Positions 1-10,640 of a DNA stretch of 64,000 bases are shown here, piece by piece (within the stretch, counting starts at the first letter, position 1; the number at the start of each line of letters is the position of its first letter). This DNA is from Psococerastis gibbosa (taxonomy: Eukaryota > Arthropoda > Insecta > Psocodea > Psocidae). The stretch covers positions 35,683,047-35,747,046 of the forward strand of contig OZ020489.1 of the NCBI GenBank assembly GCA_963971405.1, given 5' to 3'. The translations under genes and the position numbers were made by a program. Under the pieces are notes generated by a model. That model was not told where the DNA came from and did no database searches. It saw only the letters and a program-made list of their open reading frames with translations.

Positions 1-470
1 CATTATGCCATCTCCAAGTTCAGGCGCGGATTTAGCGAATGCGCATTGTTTCACATTTTCGCTCAATATTTGCAATAGAATTAGGCTTTCCATATGTCCG
101 GGTGTCCGGTCCGGGGTTATCTATTTTTCCGGGGCTTATAATTTTCCGGACCTTTGTATTGGAAACTTAACATTTCACGAGAAATTAAAACGTAAATTTA
201 AAATTTGGCGCAAATTTGTTGATGCGAGATCTCTCGTGTCAAGATTTTTATGAGACAATCAGGTGCGACAAAACAATAAATAAAATGCAATTAAAAAATA
301 ACCTTTGCACTAAATCTATTGTCTTATTTAATTAATTCTAGGCTAATGCTATGGCGTAATAAAAAAAAATCATTATCGATAACGGAAAATCGCTGCTGTC
401 GGGGATGTTACAGACCTCAATAACCGCTATGGAGCAGTGGTGAATGGGAAGAATATTCTACGGTCCGTAT
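1..470. other. No recognisable feature
   Basis: AT-rich; a short ORF at 5-253 has no recognisable motif. Confidence 0.35.
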
Positions 471-473
471 TAC

Positions 474-1235
474 CTGTAAAACATTTTATAAAATATATTT
501 TATTTAATTATTATTTAATTTATTTGACAAAGATCTTTGATAGTATAATAGGTCATATTTTATAAAGCATTTTTTTTTATAAAATTTCTTTTATAAAATG
601 TTACAGTTCGTCATTATATTTTATAAAAGAATTTGAAGAAGATTTGCATTTGCATCTTCTTCCAAATTGTTGCGGTTGTACGGGGCTGGTGTTTTGTTTG
701 TTGTAGAAGAAATGAGGTTACTTATTTTTTCTGTGATTTTTTCTATGTATTGTATCCTGAAACCCGGAAACCAATAAATCATATTTCAGGATACAATACA
801 TAGAAAAAAATCACAGAAAAAATAAGTAGCTATGTAAAGTCCTATATTAACCAAGGTTTCCTCTCCCTAGTCACATCTGCATCTTCTCCTCGAGTTGAGC
901 AAGTCTCAAATCGCAGATAAGGTGTAAGTAACTGTGCTAGTGGGTTTCCCTCTGTAGATGACAGTTCTTGCCGAAAGCGCTCAGGGTTTTATACTAACAC
1001 AAGTGGGTTTCTTAGACAAAGTTAATTTCTTAACGATTATTTGGGTTTTACTAATTCGGGTTGTTATAACAAGTTTTTCTAAAACTCTAAGTTTTTGTTA
1101 TTTTTTGTTTATTTGAAGAAGATTCCAAAATGGCGAAATTCAGTTGGACTGTTGAAACAATTTTTAATAAAAGACCCATTCTTCAATTATTTTATAAAAT
1201 ATGTTATAAAATATGTTTTATAAAATGTTTTACAG
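474..1235. mobile_element. Candidate non-autonomous DNA transposon with CTGTAAAACATTTTATAAAA ends
   Basis: The left end CTGTAAAACATTTTATAAAA (from 474) is repeated inverted at the right end (to 1235). A shorter inverted copy of the same end finishes near 606, so a 133-bp element is an alternative boundary. The interior is AT-rich with no ORF. Flanking bases show no clear target duplication, so the classification is open. It contains the hairpin listed at 714-832. Confidence 0.5.
714..832. repeat. Long hairpin: near-perfect inverted repeat with about 46-bp arms
   Basis: The arm at about 714-763 (…TTCTATGTATTGTATCCTGAAA) is repeated as its reverse complement at about 785-832, around a loop of about 21 bases. 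Only a few mismatches separate the arms, so it is either recent or maintained. It may be the core of a small MITE. Confidence 0.75.
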
Positions 1236-1376
1236 TATAATAGGGGCCTACGTGACCCTCAATTAAATACATTTTTCTAGAATGAAAAAATATTTTTCTC
1301 CAGTTTCATTACGTTTTAACCTAGAGGCCAGAACAGTGGCATCTTTTATGAACTAAAAAATGATAAATTTAATCCG

Positions 1377-1890
1377 TCATTGAATATAATTAGGAACACA
1401 TTGAAATGTGGCAATGTAAATGACTTTTCCAGAAGCTAGATTAGAATTATCACTGTCTGTAATCTTAATCCCAGAGCTCTTCTCCGGGTCCCCATATTCA
1501 GACAATTTCAATGGGATATGGAGCAATGAATTGAGTCTATATGGAAACATGTAAGAGGACGTTACTATGCGATACCAAGTCATGCATTCCCCAGCAGCCC
1601 TATTATGGCGATTTGGGACTAACATAATACCGGGGTTTATTCAATTGTTTTAAACAAATAAGTGCAAAATTAATCCTCGGCTATATTTTGGGTTTTCAAT
1701 TTTTTCTCCTTTAGATATAGACACATTAATTAAAATTCTTCTTATATTTCAAAATTCTACCTGTGCATTTGAATGTTTTTTTTTTAGTATTTTCTTCAAT
1801 TATGAAATTCAAATAATTTATTAATTTGAATTTCTATTTTAACACCGTCACGTGACCCGGTGTTATGTTAATCTCAAAGGGCCATCTTAA
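1377..1890. repeat. Dispersed repeat (family I), first copy
   Basis: Segments at about 1577-1632 (AGCAGCCCTATTATGGCGATTTG) and 1660-1890 are also found at about 48310-48930. The shared sequences include 'tagacacattaattaaaattctt' and the CACCGTCACGTGACCC-like part. The AGCAGCC…GGCGATT…ATAATACCGG end also resembles the palindromic element at 28821-28991. No protein is encoded. Confidence 0.5.
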
Positions 1891-2420
1891 GGCTGCGCTT
1901 ATATTGCGTCAATAGTAAACTTGTCCACTATCGCTTGTAGTCGGTCTAGGCCATTGAGGACGTATAGCTTAGGCGCGGTTTCCACCGACCTCTAAGTGCA
2001 AAATACACATACGGTGACGTGGTAGCAGATATCATTAATAAAGGCGGGGTTTCCACCGACCTCTCATTGCATAATGCAAATGACATTGACGGAAATTTTT
2101 GTTTTACTCTATGCCATAGTTAAAATTGATCAATGATCATAGAGTAAAATCACAAACAAACAAACTAAAATTAGAAAATGGCGTCATGGGATATGTACAA
2201 ACATTTTAAAAGATTGCTATAAAAAGAAAATTTCAAATTTCCGTCAGTGTCATTTGCATTCTGCAATGAGAGGTCGGTGGAAACCGCGCCAAACTAGCTT
2301 GTCAAAAATTCATACAGAAACATTATCAATAATGACTGAAATACATGTGAAAGTTGGCATTGGACAAGGGACCAATGGAATTATCAAATTAATATATTAT
2401 TCAAAGAAATATTGATCACA
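1890..2420 (+). mobile_element. tRNA-like SINE family E, copy 1, interrupted by a MITE
   Basis: Both halves of the family E consensus are present: TTGCGTCAATAGTAAACTTGTCC before the insertion, then TCATACAGAAACA…GGCATTGGACAAGGGACC after it. The inserted element occupies 1972-2290. Family E has a possible Pol III A box (TTGCGTCAATGG) and B box (GGTTGACATCC) in its better copies. Confidence 0.6.
1972..2290. mobile_element. MITE with GGCGCGGTTTCCACCGACCT ends, inserted in a family E SINE
   Basis: GGCGCGGTTTCCACCGACCT starts at 1972 and its reverse complement ends at 2290. A second left-end copy begins at about 2043 and pairs over about 55 bp with the right arm, so the left end is partly duplicated. 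The interior has an ACTCTATGCCAT motif shared with the MITE at 12066-12541. No intact target duplication is visible. Confidence 0.65.
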
Positions 2421-2837
2421 CAAGTATTTTATTAATCAGAGCTCATGGTATTAAATAAGAACAGATGTTCCAATTTTTGTTTCAAATTTTAACCGGATCG
2501 CTGGACCAATTGGGTCCGACCGTCAGGGTGATAAACAAGAATAAAGGAATAACAAGAAGAAAAATCCCAGTTTGAAGCATAAACATAGTAAAACTATAGA
2601 CTCATCGTAAACATTCGGATTGAAGCCACTCGACTTCGGCTATTTCCGTAGTATAGGAGCAGATTGAGCCTTTTGCCATTTGATACCGTGGTAACATTTT
2701 ATTTTTTATTAAATTATTTAAAGATTATTTAGAATTAGAACGGGAAATCATGCCACGTAACCAATTCTATTTTTATGCAGAACTTGCAGTACTTTTAATT
2801 TATATTTGAAACAATATTTTAAGCAAAGTTTTCTATA
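2421..2837. other. No recognisable feature
   Basis: AT-rich sequence with no ORF, repeat copy or RNA gene that I can recognise. Confidence 0.4.
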
Positions 2838-2845
2838 CTTTTAGA

Positions 2846-2921
2846 CAGTGGCGGCTCGTCCATAAGGGCACTGGGGCTACAGCCCTCCCATAATTTTACA
2901 GGCAAACAAAGCAATTTCCTT

Positions 2922-2954
<33 letters not shown>

Positions 2955-3555
2955 TAATAATATACTATTCTGAAGAAAAATGCAACTGCTACAATTCGGC
3001 TATGCTATGTGCGTGCTCTGGGCAACTTGGGGCAATTTTCAATTTAGCCCCGGGTCGCCATGGCAACCGAGTCAGGCAAAAGTTAAGAAGATCGTTCGCA
3101 CCATTGAAAAGGTGTACACAACTTTTCTCTTATGGACCTTGCAATGCAATTCATGCCATATGCATTTATACATGGGCAGCGGGGCAGCGCCCCAAAAATG
3201 ACTTTAAATGTTTCGTATTAATAATATCGTTGAATATTGGTATTTTTTTAAAATCATAATTATAAGAGTTATTTTTGAGAAGAATTTTACTATTTTGTCA
3301 TGACTGATGATTATTATAAAAATTTTCAAAGAAGAATTTTTGACTAGGGAAGTCAGGTTCTGCCCAACGGCCAGGCAGGGTAATGTAAACAATTTAAAAC
3401 AAATATTACAAAAATGTAAACAGCGAGTGATAGCCTTTTTTGCCACATCGAAATGCCAAAGGATCTATTTGATATTCAAGTAGTGGTAAGTTATATGCTA
3501 TTACTTTATTACAATTCGTTGCCCCACCATTTTGATACACCACGAGCCGCCACTG
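2846..3555. mobile_element. hAT-type non-autonomous transposon, CAGTGGCGGCTCGT ends
   Basis: The ends are CAGTGGCGGCTCGT and ACGAGCCGCCACTG (14 bp perfect). They are flanked by a perfect 8-bp duplication CTTTTAGA (2838-2845 and 3556-3563). An 8-bp duplication and CAGTGG-type ends are typical of hAT elements. The 710-bp body has an (AAT)n run at about 2928-2962 and no transposase, so it must have been mobilised in trans. The perfect duplication suggests recent insertion. Confidence 0.88.
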
Positions 3556-3563
3556 CTTTTAGA

Positions 3564-4490
3564 TAATAATATTTTTTGTTAATGTAGAACTTGCAGTACT
3601 TTTAACTTAAATTTTAAACAATATATGTAATAAATGTAAATAATAAATATAATAATATATGAAACAACAAAGAAAACAATAAAGAAAACATTTAATAAAA
3701 CTATTAAATTTGAATTTCCCGTCAAAATGCACCTATGAGGGGGCGTGGTCGTGGCTTCAGTCCTCCAGCACAGCCGAAATACGACATGGTGGCTCCATAG
3801 TTTTATTAGCTCCATGGTTTGAAGTGTCACCAATATAATAAATTTTAATTTATAAATTTCAAATAAAGCCCGCGAAACTGGACTTGTGCGTGGCATGGGC
3901 ATTTGAACTGAGCTCAGACAGAAATAGTAGGTATGTATTCATTGAATAAACGTGAGGTATAAGGCTGTTTGACCTATAATTTAATTGAATCACTTACAGT
4001 ACACCTATAGGATAACCACTAAAGTTATTTCGTACGGTAGGCTATACAGTAAAATGGGAAACTCAGCTACTACGTCTAATTAATGACTTTTTATTGCCAC
4101 TTTTAACAACTTCACCTTTAACAGAGCCACAAATTGCCCAGTTGGCAACAACGCGTTTATCTAATAACTGTCTTATACGGAAGTTAGACTTCATTAAGCC
4201 AACATTCTGTATGATTAATGCTGTTTTTAAAGGGTACTAGTTTTTCGGATTGAATATTGCAATTCAAGGAAAAAGTTGCCCTCATCTACATGAATGTCGG
4301 CATCTAAACTTGATTATAATCAATCTTGTATTTAATGACTATTTTCGCAGGTTTTTTTGCACGCGGACTGTGCTGGCTGCGTAGCCAGTCATTTCTATAT
4401 TTTTAATGGAATTTATAATGATGTGAAACACATTGCCTGTCTACTTAATGGTGAATTAATGATTATGATTTTTTTTTTTAAATTTAATAG
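3564..4490. other. No recognisable feature
   Basis: AT-rich, no coding signal. The small ORFs here lack family resemblance. Confidence 0.4.
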
Positions 4491-4499
4491 CAAAGTTTT

Positions 4500-4735
4500 G
4501 GAAGACCATAAAAACTGGTTGACTTCAAGTAATTTTTTCGGGGGGGGGGGGGGGGGGGGTTCAGAAATTTCATTGGTTACTACAAAGTATTTTTTATTTT
4601 TTCAAAATCCGATTCTATTTAGTGTCAAGCCATTTCATTTCCGGGGCTACGGCTGGGGCGGACCCAACGCTATATTTTTCGAGAGGCGAAGCTATGAAGT
4701 TTCCCCCCCCCCCCCTCCGCATGTGATATTGTATT
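4500..4735. repeat. Degenerate MITE relative with G18 and C13 homopolymer runs
   Basis: The sequence 'aattttttcgggg…ttcagaaatttcattgg' resembles the interior of the element at 27312-27462, including 'caaaatccgat'. The poly-G run at 4542-4559 is one of the longest in the window. Ends and duplication were not found. Confidence 0.45.
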
Positions 4736-5067
4736 TCCTGAGCTGGTAGGAAGAAATTTCAGTGTTAACTAGGTAGTGAGTGCTACTCTCGCATGCCACT
4801 TCGGCTTTTATTAAGAGGACATTCTACATAGAAAATTTGTTGTTTTTATTGACTTTTTATTGTTTAATTAATTGACAAAGCAAGTTATTTAAGATTTGTC
4901 TGATGTAAATTATAGAAGATTACTTCATGCATCATATAATATTAAATTTTTGGTACCTTAGTTCTTTCATAAAAACAAGAGGGGACTAAAATATCGCCTA
5001 ATCTGGGAGTTTTGGAAAAACTACGAAATTAAAAATACCCGATTATATGATGCACGAAGTAGTCTTC

Positions 5068-5344
5068 AGGGACGCCGACTAGGGGGGCACGGTCCATCTT
5101 GCCTCCACAGACTACTTTCTGGGGGCACCGCCCCCCCCCCCCCCAGAAGAAAAGAGCATTCACAATGTAGAGGCACAAAACCTTGATATAAACTTCAATA
5201 ATCTTTTAGAAAGAGCGAGTGTACGTCGGTCAACGTTTTCTGCATTCTAGTTATTTTAAGTAACCATTTACCAATGCATTTTCTGAATACTTTCCTGAAA
5301 ATCCGAATTCTGGCCCCCCAGAATTTTCCAAACTCGGCGTCCCT
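5068..5344. mobile_element. hAT-type MITE, AGGGACGCCGA ends
   Basis: The ends AGGGACGCCGA and TCGGCGTCCCT are flanked by TAGTCTTC (5060-5067) and AAGTCTTC (5345-5352), a 7/8 match. There is a C14 run inside the left half. No ORF. Confidence 0.75.
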
Positions 5345-5352
5345 AAGTCTTC

Positions 5353-6149
5353 TACCATTTAAATGAGCCAAATTTTTTTTATAACTTGCTGAATTAATGG
5401 AATACAAAATGAAAAGTATTTAATTTTGGGGTGCCAATTTTCTACGTAGCATATCCTTTTACTTACCTAAAATAAATAAATAAATAAAACACACAAATTA
5501 TTATTATTTATCTCCAATTTTATTGTTCTCATATACCTGTGAATTTACAGACGTTGCCTAATAAACAAGAACTCAGCCGTTGTTAGGTAGAAATCAGGAA
5601 ACTAAATTGTAGGCTACAAGTTTGAGTAAAGGTGAAAATTGACCAACAACCTGTGTATCAGGAATAATCAGCTCATAAATTTAAGAATTTTAGAAATGAT
5701 AAAATTATGAGAATCCTCTTATGACAAGTTAACGATGTGCGCAGGCATGGATTCCAAATTTTAGATTATTTACAAGAATATTTAGATGGTTTACAGTCCA
5801 AACTGGTACCCCTGACTACAGTTAGTCAGAAATTGAATATCCTAAGTCGCGAAGCCCCCCATGGTGTCAAGAAGCATTGGCTCAGCGGTTTTTAGTAGGA
5901 TTATTCCAAAGACACGGACTTTTATCAGTGTTTGTTCGTGAGGAAAAATAATTATTCCAGTTTTTTGTGAAAGTGACGTTGACATATTTAATTCCATGAT
6001 TTTCAGTTTACTAAAGGATAACAGACAGAGTTGTGTAATTTTAGTAAAATCTTCGATATTCACTTTGTTATACTTTGTCAGGTGTTACTAAAAGTATGTA
6101 TAATAGGGGGCCCGTTTCGCTACCTGACCATCGTCATGCTGCAGGCACA
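5353..6149. other. No recognisable feature
   Basis: AT-rich with short low-complexity stretches such as (AAAT)n near 5470. No gene or repeat copy recognised. Confidence 0.4.
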
Positions 6150-6164
6150 CAAACCAATACCATC

Positions 6165-6390
6165 AGGGAAGTATTCAGGGGTTGGACACCTGGATGGTTT
6201 TCGAAGGCACCTTCAACCACCCTAGGCGTCCCGGTAGGCCAAGGCTCAGATGGGGAGACCAAGTGCTAGAAGATGTGCACGCCACCGGCACCCGAGACTG
6301 GAAGCTAGCGGCGGAAGATCGTGCGAGATGGCGAGGTGTAGTGGCAGCGGCCAAAAGTCCCCCCCGGGCTGGATGTGCCTACCTACGTCA
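6165..6390 (+). pseudogene. Non-LTR retrotransposon (LINE) fragment: C-terminal tail of the reverse transcriptase ORF
   Basis: The frame reads RRPGRPRLRWGDQVLEDV, then DWKLAAEDRARWRG. This is the GRPRxRWxDxVxxD…A.DRxxWR tail commonly seen at the C-terminus of LINE reverse transcriptases. The catalytic domain is missing (5' truncation). The same family recurs on the - strand at 38335-38525, with stop codons. Confidence 0.72.
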
Positions 6391-6914
6391 ATTAATTCAA
6401 AGTGGACACCTGCCGCAAATTTTAATTTTTTTGCTTACACGTGTTTTTTTAAATTATTAAATGTCGTATTTTCGATAGCAAAAAGAGCGAGATATTTCTC
6501 TGTGCCTCTGGTCCCAATACTAACACATACAATACAACAAAATACAATGCATACCATTTCCGTACTTCAATATCACAACATGACCATTCAACAAAGGGTT
6601 TGTTGTGTTAATACCTTACAGGCCTCCCAGTTATGGAACAATTAGGGCAGAGGTAATTGTCAGGGGAAAGAGACGACGTTTCGGGAGTGGGTGCTACTCC
6701 CATCATCAGGCTTAGTTTAGGACAATACTAACAACACTAGTCTTAAGAATCTAGATTATTGTAATACTATAACCATTCCTTGCCTTGCCTGGGTTAGCCC
6801 ATAGAAGACTTTCTAGTCTTATGGCTCGCCCAGGTAAATATATAGTCGTTATTTATTATTATTATTTATTTATTATTTAGTCCTGAGGACAGATGGTTTA
6901 GTCCTGATAGATTC
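6391..6914. other. Unassigned, with a short GC-richer motif
   Basis: Mostly AT-rich. The stretch at about 6668-6712 (GACGTTTCGGGAGTGGGTGC) looks like part of a repeat, but no second copy was found here. Confidence 0.3.
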
Positions 6915-7035
6915 TGGACGAGTAAATCGTTGCTCTTGTATTCTACTCTGAATTATTGAGTAAATTCCATCCCATGAGGATTCAAACTACCGTTCGCCCG
7001 ATTGAAATGCAAGCTCTGAAGCTATGAGGGCGAGA
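6915..7035 (-). mobile_element. tRNA-headed SINE fragment, left arm of a head-to-head pair
   Basis: The reverse complement reads AGCTTGCATTTCAATCGGGCGAACGGTAGTTTGAATCCTC, with a decayed B box. It is followed by sequence matching the + strand copy at 7040-7160. Confidence 0.6.
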
Positions 7036-7039
7036 GGTG

Positions 7040-7160
7040 AGGGATGTGGTCGAGTGGTTAGAGAGCTTGAATTTCAATCCGGAGAACGGCAGTTCGAATC
7101 CTCTAGGGGTTTGGATTTACTAATAATTTGGAGTAGAATTCGTGAGCAATGAGACGATTT
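7040..7160 (+). mobile_element. tRNA-headed SINE fragment, right arm of a head-to-head pair
   Basis: TGTGGTCGAGTGGTTAGAGA supplies an A box and CAGTTCGAATCC a B box. The sequence then runs into ATTTACTAATAATTTGGAGTAG, which mirrors the left copy. The two copies meet almost at their 5' ends. Confidence 0.62.
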
Positions 7161-7715
7161 TTGGGAAAGAAGAAAGACAATTGTCTTTATTTTCCATATT
7201 GGGAGTGCACAGACAATGGCGTCAAAAACTTTAGTGAGTCTCAATCTCGGAAACGAAAAAGTAAGTAGACTTATAGGTCCATAAGAGCTCCTTCAGGACG
7301 TAATTATAAATATGTTATCTTTTGACCTAAATATTGCCATTTCCGATACTGGTATAGGCGCCTCTACTTTTTTTTTTATAGAAAACGCTGGTGATTTTTA
7401 ATTACCCGTGAAGTGCAATAAAACCTGGTGTAAATGTTGCCGGAGCGACGCCACTCAGCTAATGAAACGCGTAGTTAGCCGCAAATTAAAAAATCCTTGG
7501 AAAGCGTGCAGACCTCTGTAGCCTTTCATTGTACCTGAAGAAAATAGAAGGCACAGTATACCTACACAAATGGACTTTTAAGATGTAACTAGTACGTATA
7601 AGGTATATCTCATGTTGTTGCGGCAACCATTATAAATCAAACGAAAATAATTTTGCTTCATCATTCCCTCTGCTCTAACAAATTAATTTTTTCGCTGAAC
7701 TTCCTACGAGTATAC
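7161..7715. other. No recognisable feature
   Basis: AT-rich, no supported gene or repeat. Confidence 0.4.
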
Positions 7716-7718
7716 CAA

Positions 7719-8305
7719 TTTTGGTCAATCTCGCGTTAACTTCACTGTTTTCAACATGGCTGACCAAAAGAATCATTTATTTACTGTATACAGTTCCCAA
7801 TTTTTACAGTTATAGCGTTGCATTAGGCTACATAGCCATCAAGTCGTGGATTTAATCAATCTTCTTACATTGTTTGTTTGAACGACTTTTGTTTATGGTT
7901 ATGGAAGTGTAATTAGAAAGAAACGTCAATATAATTAGTATACATGCAGGTTAATACTGTATATTGTATAACAGAATACAAAGTGATTTTTATAAAATTA
8001 CCAATTACAAAAACACAATTTTTGGTCAATCTCGCGTTAACTTCACTGTTATCAATATAACTGACCAAATGAATCATTTGTTTATTGTATACAGTTCCTT
8101 ATTTTTACAGTTAAAGCGTTGCATTAGGCTACATAGCCATCAAGTCGTGGTTAATCAATCTTTTTTTTAATGTTCGTTTGAACGACTTTTATTTGTTTAT
8201 GGTTATGGATGTGTAATTAGAAAGAAACGTCAATATAATTATATGCAGGTTAATATTGTATGTTATTGTATAACATAATATAAAGCTATTTTTATAACAT
8301 TTGTT
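7719..8305. repeat. Tandem duplication of a roughly 300-bp unit (two copies)
   Basis: TTTTGGTCAATCTCGCGTTA starts at 7719 and again at 8020, a spacing of 301. The copies stay alignable through 'gcattaggctacatagccatcaag' and 'aagaaacgtcaatataatta'. They differ by scattered substitutions and small indels. An ORF at 7964 spans the junction and is incidental. Confidence 0.85.
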
Positions 8306-8489
8306 ACGTGTAGTTAGTTACAACCAAAAACAACGGACCTTTTCCGTCTCATCTTCCCACACAGCTTTTTTGTGGGTTTTTTTTTATTGAATTATAAATA
8401 AAAACAGTATTGTGATATAGTGAGTCGATTTATTCTAGTTCAGTTCGTTCCAAACAATTGCTTACTTTATTACGTTTAATGCTGACGGT

Positions 8490-8610
8490 TTGAATTCGGT
8501 GGCAAGGTGGTAGACTTTACACCTTGCAGTCGGAGACGTGTCGTAAGTCGACACAAGTACCGGTAACTATTAGGTGACTTAGTGAGTCGATTCATTCTAG
8601 TCCAGTTCGT
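8490..8610 (+). mobile_element. tRNA-like SINE family D, degenerate copy
   Basis: GGTGGCAAGGTGGTAGACTT resembles an A-box region. CGGAGACGTGTCGTAAGTCG matches the family D motif in the better copy at 35738-35895. Confidence 0.5.
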
Positions 8611-9570
8611 TCAAAACAATTAATTACCTACTCAATTACGTTTAAAATAAATAAATAATGACTTTTTATTGTTTCTATTACTTAGTATTTGTGTTTTTTT
8701 TTTAGTATTAGTTTTTTTTATATTCAATTATTTTTTTTACTATCTTATGAATTTACGACCCCCCCCCCCCATGGATCCGTTATTGAGGCAAATACAGTTT
8801 ATAAAAAAAATCAGCAATACGTCTCTTATTGTCTAACTAATAAATATCTAATAAGAAATTTGTGATAACAAATTATGAGTTATAAATTATAAGATACCAA
8901 GAAAAAATAAAGTACAATAGCACATTGAAAATGGCACTGAGAACCTGAGATATAAATTTACCATGATGGCAGATTTAGAGTTCTTTATGGGAATCAACTA
9001 TACAGAAAACTCGGAAACCGCCTTATAGAAATAATTGCAGATCTAGTACGTCAGGTATAAGAGATCGTAGGCCCGCGAATTCCTCAGGAGGGCAGGGCGC
9101 CCCATTGTATTATTTATTGTCACTAAACAGTCATTAACTGGAGATCGGTACCTGCCCGATGGTACCTATATACCTAGACTACTTTTACTCAGCGTATAGG
9201 CTGACTATATGCAGATTTCACATTGTATCACATCCATTCAATGCAAGCTTGTATTTTAGGTCAAGAGCTAGTGCGTTTTAATTAGATATGGTAGGTACTT
9301 GATAAATCCCCCTGCTGGTTTTATCAAAAGAAAATCACATATTTTTCCGCCTACTTTACGCGGTTAGTTGATTAAGAATCTCGTGGACGTTAATAATTGA
9401 ATGCTGCATTCAGAACCCAGGGCCGGATTTATGCGTATGGTGCCTCTTAGGGCGGTTCCCACCACCACCACCACCATCATTAGTAATTCTACGGAAAGTG
9501 GAATCCGAAGGATGCCGCTTTTTTCTGATTACATTTAAAACTTTCCTTAGCTTCACCTGGACTCGTATCT
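8611..9570. other. No recognisable gene; poly-C run and (CCA)n
   Basis: Mostly AT-rich. There is a C12 run at about 8759 and a short (CCA)n tract at about 9460-9480. The 'agggccggattta' near 9420 resembles a MITE end, but I found no partner. Confidence 0.35.
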
Positions 9571-9965
9571 GTACTTGGTTTAAGTCATGCTTTCGCCCAT
9601 ATCATTGCGTGAATCAATCAATCAAAATATATTTCCAAAAAATACAATTTTTTACAGTTTTTGTCACTTCCCCATGGGCTAGGCCCGTTTTAGGGTGGAA
9701 ATTTTTACAATATTCTAAATACTAGTATAATACAATGCATGCAGTTTGAAGTACATAAATTGTGTGAATAGTAAGTAGTAAGCTTGTCTCAGCTTGTCCA
9801 CTATCCCTTGTAGCCGGTGTAGGTTGACATCTTATATCACTTTGTCAATGGCCAAAATTTCATACGGAATCAATACCAATACCATGCCGTCGTTGGTATT
9901 GGACAAGAGACCTATGGGCCACTATAAGTGAGCCTAGGTCCATAAAAAGTCCTTCAAAAATTACA
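9571..9965 (+). mobile_element. tRNA-like SINE family E, copy 2, with a nested insertion
   Basis: The copy begins ATCTGTACTTGGTTTAAGTC and resumes after an insertion at AGTAAGCTTGTCTCAGCTTG. It continues through GGTTGACATC to AAAAAGTCCTTCAAAAA. Its intact GGTTTAAGTCATGC shows the empty form of the MITE target at 12063. Confidence 0.72.
9615..9758 (-). mobile_element. Short retroposon nested in a family E SINE, (GATT)n tail
   Basis: It is flanked by ATTGCGTGAAT (9604-9614) and ATTGTGTGAAT (9759-9769), an 11-bp duplication with one mismatch. The + strand (AATC)n at its left border is a 3' tail read on the - strand. No ORF. The SINE class is unknown. Confidence 0.65.
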
Positions 9966-10076
9966 ATTTAGCATCACCTTCTATGGTGTAGGTACGGGCA
10001 AAGTGTCCTGGTGCCCCCATGAATAGTGTAACGGTAGCTATTGTATGTATTAAGATGAAACCGGAGGGGGTAAACC

Positions 10077-10260
10077 TTCTTCTTCTTCTGAGGTCACAAT
10101 CTCAACGATTGGCTGGCAGCAACTCCCTGCATATCATCCGCCAGCCCTCTCGGTCCTGCGCCTTCCTCTTCAGCTCTTGGTACGTTTGAGCTCCTGCGTC
10201 CGCCTTCAGTTGCTCCATTACTTCCTTTTTCGGCCGCCCTCTTCTGTTGGTACCTTCCAA
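10077..10260 (-). pseudogene. LINE 3' end: reverse transcriptase C-terminus with (GAA)n tail
   Basis: The - strand reads NRRGRPKKEVMEQLKAD, then ELKRKAQDREGWR and ELLPANR followed by a stop, then a GAAGAAGAAG tail. The GRPxxE…A.DRxxWR pattern is the usual C-terminal tail of LINE polyproteins. The element is 5' truncated; the short surviving frame is intact. Confidence 0.75.
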
Positions 10261-10300
10261 TGTGCCCTCAATGATGGTGTATACCAGATTTTTGTGTCTT

Positions 10301-10505
10301 AATAGGGGTATTCACTCTGTTGGGTTTACCCTAAGGGAAAATAGGAAACTGAGGGAAAGTGGAAAAATAGAACTCCAGTTTTTCGATTTGAAAAATGATG
10401 CCATAATGAAACCTGCTTCCCTAACATGCCCAAAGTACCCACCGTAGGTTGGGTAACTGCACTTGGGGAATCTAATTTGTTGTTGTTTTACTTTTGAAAT
10501 TCGAT
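10301..10505. mobile_element. Fragment of the AATAGGGGTATTCACT inverted-repeat element
   Basis: The terminus AATAGGGGTATTCACT and CCCTAAGGG match the right end of the element at 62449-63660. The following CTGAGGGAA…GTAGGTTGGG…CTGCACTTGGG matches the reverse complement of about 62683-62880. The other end is not visible here. Confidence 0.65.
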
Positions 10506-10574
10506 TGCATTAAAAAACGGACTATAGATGTCCGGATTGCGTCCGATGTACCGATTTTATAGATACCAGTCTAC

Positions 10575-10640
10575 TGATAGGACTATCGTCTGCTTCTCGA
10601 TTGAATCGGGTTCGAGCCCCTATCGGGAAATTTATTTTCG
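10575..10640 (+). repeat. tRNA-like fragment with B box
   Basis: GGGTTCGAGCCCCTATCGGG carries a B-box-like T arm, and CTACTGATAGGAC lies upstream. No complete cloverleaf can be folded by eye, so it is probably a SINE head or tRNA pseudogene. Confidence 0.35.

Noticed and set aside
4357-4749. 130-codon ORF with a polyglycine run
   Set aside because: It reads through G18 and C13 homopolymers of a degenerate MITE; the Gly and Pro tracts are not protein features.
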